Part shown: piece by piece, positions 21,922 to 33,640 of the stretch | Layout: the number at the start of each line of letters is the position of its first letter | Numbering within the stretch: the first letter of the stretch is position 1 | Source of the DNA: Miscanthus floridulus | Taxonomy: Eukaryota; Streptophyta; Magnoliopsida; Poales; Poaceae | Direction: 5' to 3' | Length of the DNA stretch: 64,000 nt | Assembly: GCF_019320115.1 (NCBI RefSeq) | Contig: NC_089589.1 | Location: 21,176,749-21,240,748, forward strand | Program-made: the position numbers and the translations under genes | Notes under the pieces: model-generated | Seen by the model: only the letters and a program-made list of their open reading frames with translations | Databases searched by the model: none | Told to the model about the DNA's origin: nothing

Positions 21922-22879
21922 ATGACATCCCACTCATCAGCATTAGTAGCAGGACTAGTGTGTCTCAGTGCGGTGGTGGTCGTGGTGGCGATGTCGTCAT
22001 GGCTCGCCGCCGCCGGAGAGGGTAGTATTGGTGGTGCGGACTGTGAAACATCATGCGGCAGTGTACACATCCCTTTCCCGTTCGGCATGGGAGATCACTG
22101 CTGGCTGCTGCCGGATTTCGAAATCATGTGTAAGGACACCGGCAACGGCGTCCTTAAGCCGTTCATGGCTACTGCTTTAGTGGAGATCCTCAACATCTCT
22201 CTGGAGCAAGGTGAAGTGAAGGTGCTCCACCCTATCTCTTCGTACTGCTACGACGCTGCATCCGGGATGATGGTGCCCAGCGAGTGGAGCTGGAGCTTGG
22301 GGGCGTACACTTTCTCCAGCACGGCCAACAAGTTCACGGTGGTTGGGTGCCGGGCGCTGGCGTACATCGGCGACACCAGAGGGAACAACGTTGCAGCTAT
22401 GTACCAGACCGGGTGCGTGGCCATGTGCTTCGACGGCAAGATGTCCCTAAACCCTTGCTCCGGGATGGGCTGCTGCCAGACGGCCATCCCCAAGGGTCTC
22501 AAGTATTACCACGTGTGGTTCAACCATCGGTTGAACATGTCAGGGATCGACGACGACGGCGGCCTTGGTCGCTGCAGCTTCGCGGTGCTCATGGACTCGT
22601 CCAACTTCACGTCGTCGACCTCCAGCTCCAACAACATCTCCTCGCCGGAGTTCATCAATAATAACTCGTCGGCATTCAACAGCTCCCGTGGTGGAAAGGC
22701 GCCGGTGGTCCTTGACTGGTCCATCGGATTTGACGACTGCAAGACGGCAGTCAGAAACCCTGATTACGCGTGCCGTAGCATCAACAGCTCCTGCTCTGAC
22801 GCAACCAGCGGACGAGGCTACACCTGCAAGTGCAACCAAGGTTTCCACGGCAACCCTTACCTTCCTAACGGCTGCCAAG
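21922..22879 (+). CDS. Wall-associated receptor kinase, exon 1 (signal peptide, GUB_WAK, first EGF)
   Basis: Exon 1 of a WAK/WAK-like kinase, a plasma-membrane receptor whose outer part binds pectin in the wall and whose inner part is a Ser/Thr kinase. The ATG at 21922 gives a signal peptide (~residues 1-34). The GUB_WAK_bind domain starts at DCETSCG (~40) with PFPFGMG and SSYCYD; the WAK motif CSGMGCCQTAIP lies near 190; an EGF-like module (CRSINSSC...GCQ) ends the exon. Donor AAG|GTGAAT after 22879, phase 1. With exons 35096-35248 and 38996-40122 the CDS is 2,238 nt, 745 residues, with no internal stop. Several NxS/T sites lie in the Ser/Asn-rich stretch at ~235-260. Intron 1 is 12.2 kb because of retrotransposon element 2. 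Confidence 0.9.
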
Positions 22880-22914
22880 GTGAATCCACTTTCCTAGCCT
22901 CTTTGTTGTACTAT

Positions 22915-23155
22915 GGCTGTGTTTAGTTGGGTGAAATTTAGAAATTTGGCTACTGTAGCATTTTCGTTTTTATTTGGTAATTAGTGTTCAATCATGGACT
23001 AATTAGGCTCAAAACGTTCGTCTCGCAATTTCCAACCAAACTGTGCAATTAGTTTTTTTTCGTCTACATTTAATGTTCCATGCACGTATCGTAAGATTCG
23101 ATGTGATGGCTACTGTATCATTTTTTGGGAAAAGTTTTTGGAACTAAACCTGGGC
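22915..23155. mobile_element. Tourist-like MITE in WAK intron 1
   Basis: GGCTGTGTTTAGTTGG...GGAACTAAACCTGGGC, 241 bp, flanked by TAT at 22912-22914 and 23156-23158. Only 35 bp downstream of the exon-1 donor. Confidence 0.85.
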
Positions 23156-23158
23156 TAT

Positions 23159-23771
23159 CTCACAATCCTTTATGCATGCCATAATATGTTGTAACTATAT
23201 TTTGAAAAACTTTATCGAAACATAGCCTTCTTCAGTCTCATTTTGTTGGGCATATTTTTTCCAACAATAATAATCTTTAAACGGTTCGGACTCAAGCTTT
23301 TAAAAATTTAAACAACAAAAAAATTTCATGCATGCATATGTGTCAAGTGATTGGTAGATGTGAGATTGAATTAAGTAGTTAAATAAGTGCTGATTATAAT
23401 GTATATAGACCAAGTAGTCTATATACATGGTTCCCACATAAGCGGTCTATAGTTAGTATTATTTGCTCACAATATCCAGCCAACAAGTAGTCCATAAGAT
23501 GAGTTCCACCAAAGATTAAACAATTTTGTATACAACCAACTCCTCCACCTCCACCAGAGCAAGAAAGAGGGCGGAGAGAGAATAAACATTTCTTTATTTC
23601 TTATAGGTAGTCCATATGTCTATGGACCTTTATGTGAACTGCTATATAATTATCTCCACAATAGGTCAGCTAGTTGGTAGATAATATTTTTCTAATGGAC
23701 TACTTTACTGTCACATTGTGGCCGCTCTTATACATGAAGTTTTAACTCAGGAAGTCGACAGAGTTGTAACT
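23159..23771 (+). other. WAK intron 1 sequence
   Basis: AT-rich intron with 'tagtctatatac' and 'agtccata' repeated words. No gene or mobile element recognised. The last 5 bp, TAACT (23767-23771), are the left target-site copy of element 2. Confidence 0.5.
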
Positions 23772-25002
23772 TGTCGGTGCAGAAAGTGACCAACTAGTGA
23801 ATATTTGTAGTTTTGCTATACGTTGTGATCGGAGGTGGCCTAGCACTCAATGACACAGGATTTATACTAGTTCAGGCAACGTGCCCTACGTCCAGTTTGG
23901 GTCGGTCGACGACTTTATTTCTAAGCCCAGGTGCTCGAAGTCTGCAGTGGGGTCACAAACGAGAGGGAGAAAGATGGGGTGTTCGGTCGGACCGGTCGGA
24001 AGGGCCGGAAGCGACAGGAGCTATGCTAGAGGACTTGAATCAGCTTAGAAACTCTGACTCAACTCTCTATCGGATGCTTTGGAACTGGTTACGTTGGTGG
24101 GAGCGCATCCCCTTTTATAGAAGAAGGGGATGGCCTTACAAGAGGGAATATGAATGCTACTGGGTCTTTGCCGTTGATGTTGGTGGATACAGTGAAGATG
24201 GTAGGCGTCCACAACACTGTTGATGGCACTGTAGAATGTTAGAGGCACATGGAAGGTTGAGCCGCTTTCTTTAGGATTGGAGGATGTCGGTACCTGCAAA
24301 ATGATGTCCTGCCGACTGGGGGTACGTCGGTACCTGTAAAATGTTGTTTCTCCGACTGAAGGCATGGCTTTACAACGTTCACCCGGTACGGTGATTTCCG
24401 ACGCCCACAACACTGTTGGTGCCCAGAGGCACATGGGGGGTCTTACCGTACGGACGTTTTTAACCGGCGCCTATAATACTGTGGAGGTAAATGTCGGCGC
24501 CCACGATACTCTCTGTGGCAGGGCGGTTGTAAAACACTGTTCCGCAGGGTATGGTCCCCGGTGCCGTGGTTAGACTTGCGAGCATTGTCTTGCCTTTCTC
24601 CGCACGCCTCCCGGTTCCTTCCGAGCGGGCGTCCCCGGTCGGATGCCCCAGTCGGCTCTGGTGCGTCGGTCAGAGAATAGCGATGACAGGGTTTTCTATG
24701 AACCCCGGTCGGAGACACGGGGTCAGAGTCGGAGGTAGTCCTCGGGTCAGGCCTTCCGAGCGGAGGCCGCGTGGAGGCCTGAAGCTAGCTCTTCGATCGG
24801 AGGGGCCGTTTGGGGCGGCCCGAGCCTGAAGCCAGCGCTCTGGTTGAGGAGGTGGGCCAGAGACGCCCAGGGCCCGAGGCCAGTGCTCTGGTCTGTTGGG
24901 CCTAGACTCTTGGGTCGGTCCAGGAGAAAAAGGCCATCCTCCTGGGCCGAGCCCTGGTGTAGAAGCCAGTCCCCGAGGGACCCCGGGTTTATGAACCTGA
25001 CA
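23772..25002 (-). repeat. 3' LTR of element 2
   Basis: 1,231 bp, TGTCGGTGCAG...GAACCTGACA. Contains 'gtcggtacctgcaaaatgatgtcc' and its near copy 'gtcggtacctgtaaaatgttgttt' (24289, 24328). Shares its full length with 33641-34870. Confidence 0.85.
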
Positions 25003-25240
25003 GGAGCCGCCGGGTGATTCGAGCAGAATCGTCTAGGGGATTTTTTGTCTTGCCGGCGGGTGCGCGCGAGCGCACCCACGGGTGTAGCCCCCGAGCCCTG
25101 TTTTTTTTTCTGAGTTGTCAGCGGGAGAGATTTACTTGTTTTTGTTGGCGATGTAGCCCCCGAGCCCCCAGGCGGTTTGGACCGAACCGGCTGGGGGTGT
25201 TTTATCGGCGGGCGAGTGTGCGTGTTTTTTTAGTTTTTGA
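25003..25240 (-). repeat. PPT hairpin and PPT-like tracts of element 2
   Basis: Next to the 3' LTR, the minus strand reads a C-rich arm + GATTCTGCTCGAATC + ACCCGGCGGCTCC, the same hairpin design as in element 1 (11002-11037). GTAGCCCCCGAGCCC recurs at 25087 and 25152, i.e. GGGCTCGGGGGCTAC on the element's sense strand. Confidence 0.6.
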
Positions 25241-25309
25241 GACGGTTTTTTATCCAAGGCGTCGTTGTGCAGCCAAGGCGCGGGAATGGGATTGAGGCAG
25301 AACTCACTG

Positions 25310-27125
25310 ACCCTAGCGTCGATGCGCGCCGCGGGATCGGGTGAGGAAGTTAATCCGGACGCAACAGAGCTCACTGATCCTGGCGTCGATGCGTGTCGTG
25401 GGATCGGGTGAGGCGGAGTCGCAAAAATGCACCCAGGCGTCGGTGCACGCCGTGGATCAAGATGGTTTGTTAGTTCGGATGCGACAAAGCTCACTGATAT
25501 TTGGCGTCGATACGCGCCGTAGGATCGGGTGAGGCGGAGTCATGAAGGGACCCAGGCATCGGTGCGCGCCGTGGATCGAGATGGTTAGCTTTGTTAGTTC
25601 AGGAATCGTGCAAGCCGGAGCTCGTGGATCCTGACGTCGCGAGTTCGGAGTCGCGGTCCCATGGTGATTTGGAGCGCAGTCGGAAGCGGAGCGTAGAGGA
25701 CGCGAGTTTTGGGTCGCGGTCCCATGAGTCAGGAGCGCAGTCAGAAGCAGAGCGTAGAGGACGCGAGTTTGGGGTCGCGGTCCCATCAGTCTGGAGTGCA
25801 GTTGGAAGCGAAGCGTAGACCATAGACGCGAGTTCGGAGTCGCGGTCCCTGGTGTTGGTCTTGAGCCCCCGAGCCCTATCGAGCCTTCATAGGGGTCGGT
25901 GTGAGTTTTATGTGCGTTTACCCCATCCTCGGTTACTCACAACCTAGAGGGGCTGAGTTTCGTCGCCTGTCCCGATTGCTCGGGCTCGAAGACTAGCTTG
26001 GTGAGTTGTTAACGGGTGTGATCGAGTGAAATCCGGGTCCATCGTTCGTGACGGGGTCGGCATACCCCTCTTGTGATATTCCACTACTCCCTTACCTACA
26101 ACCCAACAAATGCCTAGGTCGTTCTGAAGACCGACCCGGGTGGCCTAACGGCCTCCCCTTCGATGGAGATTCTGCGGGCCTGGCGAAAGGTTCGGGATCG
26201 AACGAGAAGGTTGAGATGACCAAGTCTGCCAGACCGGGCGAGGGCCGCACGGGGCTCATCTGTGGTTTTCTCCCCTGGCTCTGTTTCGATTGTTCATATC
26301 GAATGAGGCAACCGCCGCTCCGTGATGCAATCACGGAATGTTCTGATGCATTTTGCTGCACGTGCGATGCTCAGTTCTCGAGCCCTCGGGCGGCCTAGGG
26401 CCCTGATCGTCCGGGAGGCTCGGGCGTATGGTATGAAATGTCCGTATGGATGTATGATGTTTATAAAGAAATAGAGGGTTTTTGTAGTGTTTACCTTTGA
26501 TGGTTTTGAGTGACAGGGCTCAGAGAGCTTTAGATTGAAATGTCCAGCCGGGACCCGCGCTCGTCATTTGTGACGGAGTCAGGGCATCCCCTCGCTTCCT
26601 ACATGTGTCCCGGTGCTTACCCTGAGTGAATCGATCGACTCAGGAGGCCGGTTGACCTCTCGGTGGAGATCTTGCTTTAATGGTTTTGAGTGACAGGGCT
26701 CAGAGAGCTTCAGTCGGATATGTCCGACCGAGACCCGCGCTCGTCGTTCGTGACGGAGTCGGTGTGGCCTACATGAGGCGTCCCTTCGCTTCCTACCTAT
26801 GTCCCAGTGCTTATTCTGAGTGAATCAATCGACTCAGGAGGCCGGTTGATCTCTCTCGGTGGAGATCTTGTTGTTTGGATCTCTTCAGATCTGTCCTATA
26901 ATTTATAGAAAAATAGAGGGGGTTTTGTAGTGTTTACCTTGACGACTAGAGTGACGGGGTTCGGAGGGCTTCAGTCAGAAATGTCCGACCGGGACCTGAG
27001 CTCGTCGTTAGCGATGGAGCCGGCATGGCCAATACGGGGCGTCCCTTCGCTTCCTTACCTGTGTCTCAGGGTGTCAGAAGATCTCTCCCGGTGGAGATTT
27101 CGCTGTTGGGTCTCTCTAGGCCTGG
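25310..27125 (+). repeat. Tandem repeats between PPT and antisense gene, element 2
   Basis: Three sets: a ~110-bp unit 'ctcactga(t/c)cctggcgtcgatgcg...' at 25302, 25370 and 25490; a ~63-bp unit 'gacgcgagtt(t/c)gg(g/a)gtcgcggtccc' at 25625, 25695, 25760 and 25825; and a ~220-bp unit 'tttacct..tgatggttttgagtgacagggctcagagagcttcag' at 26490, 26672 and 26934, each with 'cgaccgggacc' and 'ggtggagatcttg'. Non-coding. Confidence 0.6.
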
Positions 27126-27558
27126 CCTAGGGAAGTGGGAAGCCGTCCGCGTGCGGTGGCGCTTCGGTTCCTGCGCCCATCGTGTGGTAGTGGATGATCG
27201 TGCGGCGGTGGTGGGGCCATGCCCAGGCCACGTTCCTTCTGATCTGGAGTCGTTCTGTCACGCTGGGCACGTCTCATCGGCCAAGGGGCGTCCCATCTGC
27301 ATTAAATGGAAGCGAGAGAGTTTCTTGCCCCGCCGTTTTGCCTTCCCGATCGGTGCGCCCCTTCCTAACTACTGCTCCCTTTCCTTTAAGTTAGAGAAGA
27401 GAGAGGGTGTTCGCCTCTTTCTTTCGCCTGTTCGTCGTCTGCCGCCGCTGTTCCTTTTCCTCCTTGCTGAGAGCGTTCCTGAGAGCCGCCTAGGAAAGGA
27501 AGAGGAGAGAGCGAGGGAGAAGAGGTGAACTCACTGATTCTTTCGCGATTCGGAGCAA

Positions 27559-30500
27559 GATGTCGGACTGGAGGGCGTCCAATGTGAGGAAGTCGGTGCT
27601 GGAAGCTTTCGTCGCAAAGGGGTTTCTGCCGCCGCAGGAGGTGGGCACTAGAGGGCCCCCGGGAGGGAGGAGTTCCTGCAACCTCATTCCGACGAGGTGG
27701 TTTCTTTCTTTACCTTCCACGAGCACGGATTAGGATACCCCGCGCACTAGTTCCTGTGCGGCCTCCTCAACGAGTGGGGTCTGGAACTGCAGCACCTCAA
27801 TCCGACTGGGGTGCTGCATATCACCGGCTTCGTCACCGTCTGCGAGGCCTTCCTTGGGATGGAGCCGCACGCAGACCTCTTCCGTCAGTTCTTCTTCGGG
27901 AGGGCTATGTCGGACTGGAGTTCGGCCGAGACCGCACCGGTGGGAGGCTTCGCCCTACAGAGGAAGTCGAGCGCGGGAGGCTCGTATCCTGTGTACGCCC
28001 CATGTGACTCCAACCGAGGATGGCATGGGGAGTGGTTCTAAATCCGGAATCCGGCGGTGGCGCCGTTCTCGGCGTTTACCGACAGGAGGCCGGAGAAGCA
28101 AAGAAGCTGGTCCTGGGGTTGCGCCCGCACGGAGAGGCACAAGGTGGACGCCATTGAGGAGGAGCTCCAGAAGCTCATAAGGCGTGGCCTCGACGGGGTG
28201 CGGGTGTTCCACACCCTTTACCGCTGTCGGGTGATGCCGCTAGCGGAGAGGACGCACCCGATGTGGATGTATGGCGGCCGGTCGGACCTAGACCGTGCAT
28301 CGCCGGAGGAGCTACCAGGCGACGAGATCTGGGGTCACATCGGCCGAGTGCTGTAGCTGAGGCCCGGAGAGACGGTCGTGGGAAAACCCATACCGTTTAA
28401 CAAGTCGATCGTGTCCACACTAGTATGCTCCTTTACTCTGTTCGTGTTTTTTCTCTGCCTTTTTTCCCATTTCTTTGATTTTGGTTCATTCATTCTGTAG
28501 GGGCTTGGGAGGTACAAGTCCCGGCCACACCTTCCCAAGGGACCGGAGGGCGTGGCCTGGCAGGCCGCTCAGAAGAAGGCGACCGAGGCTCAGAAGAGGA
28601 AGAAGAACAAGGAGATTCTGCGGAAGCAGGAGAAGGAGCAGGAGGTCGTCCGACGCACAAGGGCCGGGGAGCATAGGAGCGACGTCGAGTCGAAACTCGC
28701 GTTGGACGCCCCTACGGACGTGGATGACATGGTCTTCTCCGACGAGGAGAGCGGGGAGGTCGGTGCGACCTCGGTGGAGCGTCACGATACTGCGACGTCG
28801 AGGAAGCGCGCAGCGAGCGCTGATGTCATTGGAGAGCGGGCGTCGAAGCGGACGCGGTCACCGCGCCCCTTGATAGCGTCGCTGGCCCCGACCCCACCTG
28901 TGGTGGACGTGGCAGAGCAAGGCGGGCGGTCCGTCGAGGAGCGGACCGGCGCCCGTTCGCCGTCGGCGATGGTGATGGTGCGTGACCCATAGCCAGCGGA
29001 GGCCCCGCCAGTCGTGGGTGTGATCGAGCACGGCGGGCGGTCTGAGGAGTAGACTGGTGCCCGCGTGTTGCACGAGTCGCAGTCGGAGGATGCTCTACCT
29101 GCTGCCCCGGTCGGGGAGTCTCGAGCCGAGGATCATGGCGACCCGCAGGCCGGACAGGAGTTGGTTGGGACGGCTCTACCCCCATCTGCCATAGGGGATC
29201 GTGGGCCGCAGTCTAGGAGCGGTCCCTACCATGCAGGCCCATCGACGTTAGGGTCGGGTTTTAGAGTTGTGCCGCTCGCCACTCGGTACGTCTTTCTTCG
29301 TTTCCTCTTGGTATCTTGTTGGTCATGTTTGGAGTGTGACTTAGCCATGCTTTCCGCCAGCGGCCTGGGGATGCCAGGGCTGAGCATTGCACCGACTGTC
29401 GGGCAGGAGACCAGGAGGCCCCTCCTGCTGCATGTCGTGGCGGCGAGACCTTCTGTTCCGGGGATGGTGCCCCCTGGTTCAGTTGCTGACGAGGTAGCAG
29501 CGGCGGCATAAGTGTTGGCGGCGATCCCAGTGCCGATGGCGGCGGTCGCATCGGAGGTGACCCTCGCGGCCCCTCCTCCGCCGGTTTTGATGGAAGAGGT
29601 GAGGGAGACCGAGCTCCCTACCTCGCCAGGTGGGGGGTCGCGCGACTTACCCCTGCCGTCGGAGCCGAAGGCACCGGGGAAAGATGTGGCTGGGCCGGGG
29701 TCGGGACGCCCAGCGGCGGCCTAGGTCAACGAGGTGGTGGAGATCATGTCTGATGACGATGTGGACATCATGGCGGCGCCGTCGATGCCGTCGCAGCGAC
29801 CCGCCAGTGATGTCACGGCGGAGCCACCGGTGTCGCCGCGGGACGCGACGGTGCTCCAGTCGGAGGCTGGGCCCTCTAGAGGCAGGGTCCTCTGGCGAGG
29901 TGCCGGAGGGTGACCTGGAGTGGCCCTGCCCTAAGCACCCAGCGAGCGCGCGGTTCGTCCTACGGGACTCCCGGGAGCGTCAGCTCTAGGACATCTTCGG
30001 GGGGGGGCAAGGGCATGTCGCGATGTCGGAGCTCACCAAGCTAACGGTGAAGCTTGAGAGCGCCCGGAAGCAGGCTCTGTTCGCCCGGCAGTTGGTCGAG
30101 GGTGACATGCAGCTCGCGGCGCTGGTGAGTTTCTGGTACTTGTCCTCGCATTTTGAGTCTTTTGTCGGTTGGTTTTTAGCGTTCTTGCTTTTCATAGGAA
30201 ATAAGGAAGGCGTCATCCCGTAAGTCCCACTTCCTCCGGTCGGAGTACACCCGGATCGCCGAGCTCGAGCGTCGGGTGGAGTCCGCTTGCCGCAAGGCCC
30301 GGGACCGGGCGGCTGAGGCGGCCGCGGTGCGGGCGGAGGGGCAGCGTGGGGAGGAGCGGGCGACTACGGCCGAGCAAGGGCTCGAGGCGGCAAGGGCCCA
30401 CCAGGCGGAGACTGAGGCGGAGTTGCGGGCGTCTCTGGCGAGCACCGAGGCGGCGCTTCAAGAGGCCTTGGCGGCCTTTGATCCGGAGCGCGCTGCCCTG

Positions 30501-31332
30501 GAGTCGGCGCAGAAGGACCTGGAGGTGGAGCGGAGGGCCCGGTCGGAGGCGGAGGATGCGAGTGCCCGGCTGCGTGAGCAGGTGGCTCGGCAGGTGGAGG
30601 ATCTCTCCACCCTTGAGTCTTCTCGCGTTGGTACGTACTTTTTTTGTTTTTTTGTTGTGTTGATTTTTCCCTCAGCCCGTTTCTGAGCTCGCCGCTCTTC
30701 TCGCAGAGCTAGGAGGAAAAGTGGAGGTGCTGGAGCGGGACCTGGAGACGACCAAGGCGACGCTGGGCCGAAATGCAGAGGAGCTGGCCAAGTCCTGTGA
30801 GGAGCGACGTGCTCTCGAGGGGGATTTTGACTAGATCCGCAACGTTGCCTAGCACGTTGTCTCGGAGATCTTCGGGTCGGTGCTGAGCACCAGCGCACCC
30901 GCTGTTCAGCTGGCAGAGGTCCCGGGGGAGGTCTGGGATGTCATCAGGACCAGGCTGTTCTACAGGGCGTCTGGAGTGCTGACCGCGGTGGGGACGCACC
31001 ATCCGAACCTGGACTTCACCACCATCTGTAGCGGGTATGTTGAAGGCATGAGCATGGTGGACATCCAGACGATCGGGGAGAGCTTGCTGCCGTACGCGCG
31101 GTCGGTGGCGGACCAAGTCTCTGCCGAGTGGGTGATGGACGTCCGCCGTGAAGACCTAGCCAAAAGCGCGCGTGGAGAGGATGCTGCAGAGCTTTCAGGT
31201 GGCAAAGAGCCCGGGTCAGAGGTGAATGTCACCCCGGTCTTGAACGAGCCGGATGCTGTGGCGCCGGGGAGTGAGCAGCTTGCGCCTTTGTCGGATGCGC
31301 CATTGTCGGATGTCGCCGGGCCGGCCTATTAG
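27559..31332 (+). pseudogene. Antisense gene of element 2
   Basis: Runs opposite to the element's gag. Exon 1 (from ATG 27559) encodes MSDWRASNVRKSVLEAF and, after frame breaks near 27640-27760, LNPTGVLHITGF, CEAFLGMEPH, NRGWHGEWF, AFTDRRPEK and GVRVFHTLYRCRVMPL, the same 'putative gypsy type transposon' domain as in elements 1 and 3; donor GTATGC after 28422. Exon 2 (28501-29285) starts GLGRYKSR and is Lys/Glu-rich. Further exons include a coiled coil (about 30200-30630) and a conserved C-terminal exon from acceptor ~30706 (EVWDVIRTRLFYRASGVLT, HHPNLDF, YARSVADQVS) to TAG at 31330-31332. In-frame stops are mostly TAG at Gln positions (28354, 29050, 29722, 29987, 30832, 30850). Confidence 0.65.
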
Positions 31333-32039
31333 CATGTAACAATAAGAGTAGTTTAGTGGAAGTAGAAAGTTTTAAGTTTTGTGGGAACCCCCGTGTGAAC
31401 ATTTCTGTGCGTTTAAATGACTGTAGTCGTATTTTGTTTTTCTGTGATGGAGTTACTCTGTTCATTGAAGCTTGTTCCCTTTCGTTCCTTAGGTTTTCCC
31501 TTAGCATAGTTTTGTTTAAATTTATTTCTGTCTCGTACCTGCCCTTTTGTTCTGTAGGTCACAACCTTGGGAGCCCGAGGCGTGGCCCGCGAGGCTCAGC
31601 CGCTTGTAACCGTAGGAAAGGCGGGGTGTGATTGGTCGGAAGGTTTAAAGTAAAGCTACGTAAGGCAAATTAAAGGAACGAACTACCCTTTCGTTCGGGT
31701 AGGAAGGAATTTCTTCATTCGATAGTAGACAAAACAAAACAAAGGGGTAGTAGTGCCCCCTAGTGGAGCCCCCGAGCGCCCCGAGCCGAGAAGTGTTCGG
31801 GTCGGGGTGCTCTTATAGGAGCATTTGCTAAGTAAACAATAGTAAGACTGAAACTTAGTGGTAGGAAAAATGACATAGCTATTTTAAAGTGTTTGGAGAG
31901 AACGTCATCGTTGTTGTCCTTCAGTCGGTGGGCTTCTGGTCGGATCACCTCAGCCTCCAGTCGTACGGGTCCCCGCCTGTTGCGCCCCCTCCTTCGGTCG
32001 CTGCCTCTTCACCTGCTTCATCCCTTGGCCTGCCAGCCT
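31333..32039 (+). other. Junction between antisense gene and gag remnant
   Basis: Non-coding T-rich sequence after the antisense stop, then GGAGCCCCCGAGCGCCCCG at about 31763, a PPT-like tract, then sequence next to the gag remnant. The RT, RNase H and integrase genes that lie at this place in element 3 are missing, so the internal deletion maps here. Confidence 0.5.
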
Positions 32040-33640
32040 ACCCTAGCAGGCGTTTGAGGAGCTGACAGTCCTTGTAGAGGTGTTTGACGGGGTAGCCGTG
32101 GTTGATGCACAAGCTCTCCATGAGTTCATGGAAGTGGCCCGGAGGGTCTTGCTGGGGCTGCGTGTCCGTTGATCGGCCACGACGATTGACGCGGAGTCCA
32201 CCGGTCGGTGGCGAACTTTCCGTTTCTTTTTCCCCTTCCGCTTGGAGGGGCCCTCGTTTTGATCCTGGCGCTTGGCCTTTCCCTTGCCCTGGCCTCCCTC
32301 AGAGCGCGTCAGGAGCGGCTCATGATGTAAGTTTTCGACAAGGGTCCGGGATCCCGAGGCGCCGGGGCTAGGACTCCGATTGCGGTCGCGCGTGTCTTGG
32401 TTCGGTCCGAGCTGCGCGTAGATAGATGGTCGGTACAGAGTGGTCGTCGAGCCAAGGTAAGGTGTTGTCGCGGTCTCCTGTGCCACGTTTGGTGGTTGAA
32501 GCGGCGATCAGGTGGAGTGACCCATCTGCTGCGTCCCTGTTCTCCCGACGGGGAGCGAGTTCGCGAGTTGGCGTCACAATACGGAGTACTCTGCCTGTTG
32601 AACGGCGGCGGTTTCCACCAGTGCTCGGAGGTTCCGGTGGATCGCTCGTTCGGCTCGGACAGGCTGCGCAGGAGCATTGCCACGGCAGCAATGTTCTGAC
32701 CGGCCCGAGCAAACTGTGGGGGATTGGTCCCTCGATCCGTGGTGTTGCGCTGGACCTGGCGGGCGCGGCCCCGGGCGCCGCTCGCCGGTCTGTGCGCACG
32801 AGGCGTCGTGCGGTGCGCATAGCACGTCGGCGCAGTCGGTGGTTGATGCGGCCACCGTTGTCGTAGTTCGTCCCCGTGCTCAGGTGTGAGCTCGGGGGTT
32901 TCCGCGTGAAGGCCCGGAGGGGCGTTAGTCCGCAGGAACTCCGTTGCCCCTGGCGGCTGTCCCGGAGCGTCCGCCATAGCGCACTCCCAGGACGGACGAT
33001 GGCTGGGCGCCACATCACCGATGCTGGAGCCGTCACTCCCGACGTCATCATCCATGAAGTCGAGACAACCGAGACCGTAGTCCGCCATCCCCACGAATTC
33101 AGACGTGAGAGGGGGCGGCGCCGGCATCCTCTGGAGCCCCCGGGCGTACGCGTCCGCGGGAGACACAAGGCCGTAGGGGAACCAGCCATACGGTGGCCGT
33201 GACGGGGACAATGATATCCCTCCGGGTAGTTGGCGGAAGATAAAACGTAGTAAGTAAATGACAGCGTTCACGTTACTTACAGCGGGGTTTGAGCAGAGAG
33301 TTTGCTCGAAATGGCGCGCAGATATCGCGTCGTCAATGTTGTGCGTCCCGGAGTTGATGGAGGGTGCACCTCCGACGGGTGCCGGAACGCGTGCGTCGTC
33401 GTGGAGGTGTAGTACGCCGAGTCGGTCGGCGACGAAGTCCAGGCTTCCGAAGAGGAAGGCCTGGGATGGCTCGAAGACGGGTGGAAACCGCATCCCAGCC
33501 GGTGAGAGCGCAGGGAACTCCGTCGAGCCGAGGCGAATTGCATCGCCCGAGCCCGCCACGGTGGGGGTGGCGGAAAAATGGGCCATCCAATGACCAAAAA
33601 ATGTTGAACGTACAACGTCTTCCCCACGGACAGCGCCAAC
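32040..33640 (-). pseudogene. gag: gag remnant of element 2
   Basis: A minus-strand frame is open from inside the LTR to 32309: an N-terminal gag-like region of ~440 residues rich in Pro, Arg and Ser. A shifted frame continues with a basic segment (KGKAKRQDQNEG, KRKGKKKRKV) and, near 32125-32045, a C-x3-H-x5-H-x4-C cluster within LCINHGYPVKHLYKDCQLL. This matches the gag Cys/His cluster of related grass elements. The central capsid domain expected between the two is absent. Frameshifts lie near 32310 and 32150. The annotated end at 33640 is the LTR boundary; the real start codon is not determined. Confidence 0.55.

Noticed and set aside
22248..22897. Several ORFs overlapping WAK exon 1 in other frames
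   Set aside because: Shadows of the WAK coding sequence, with no domain of their own.
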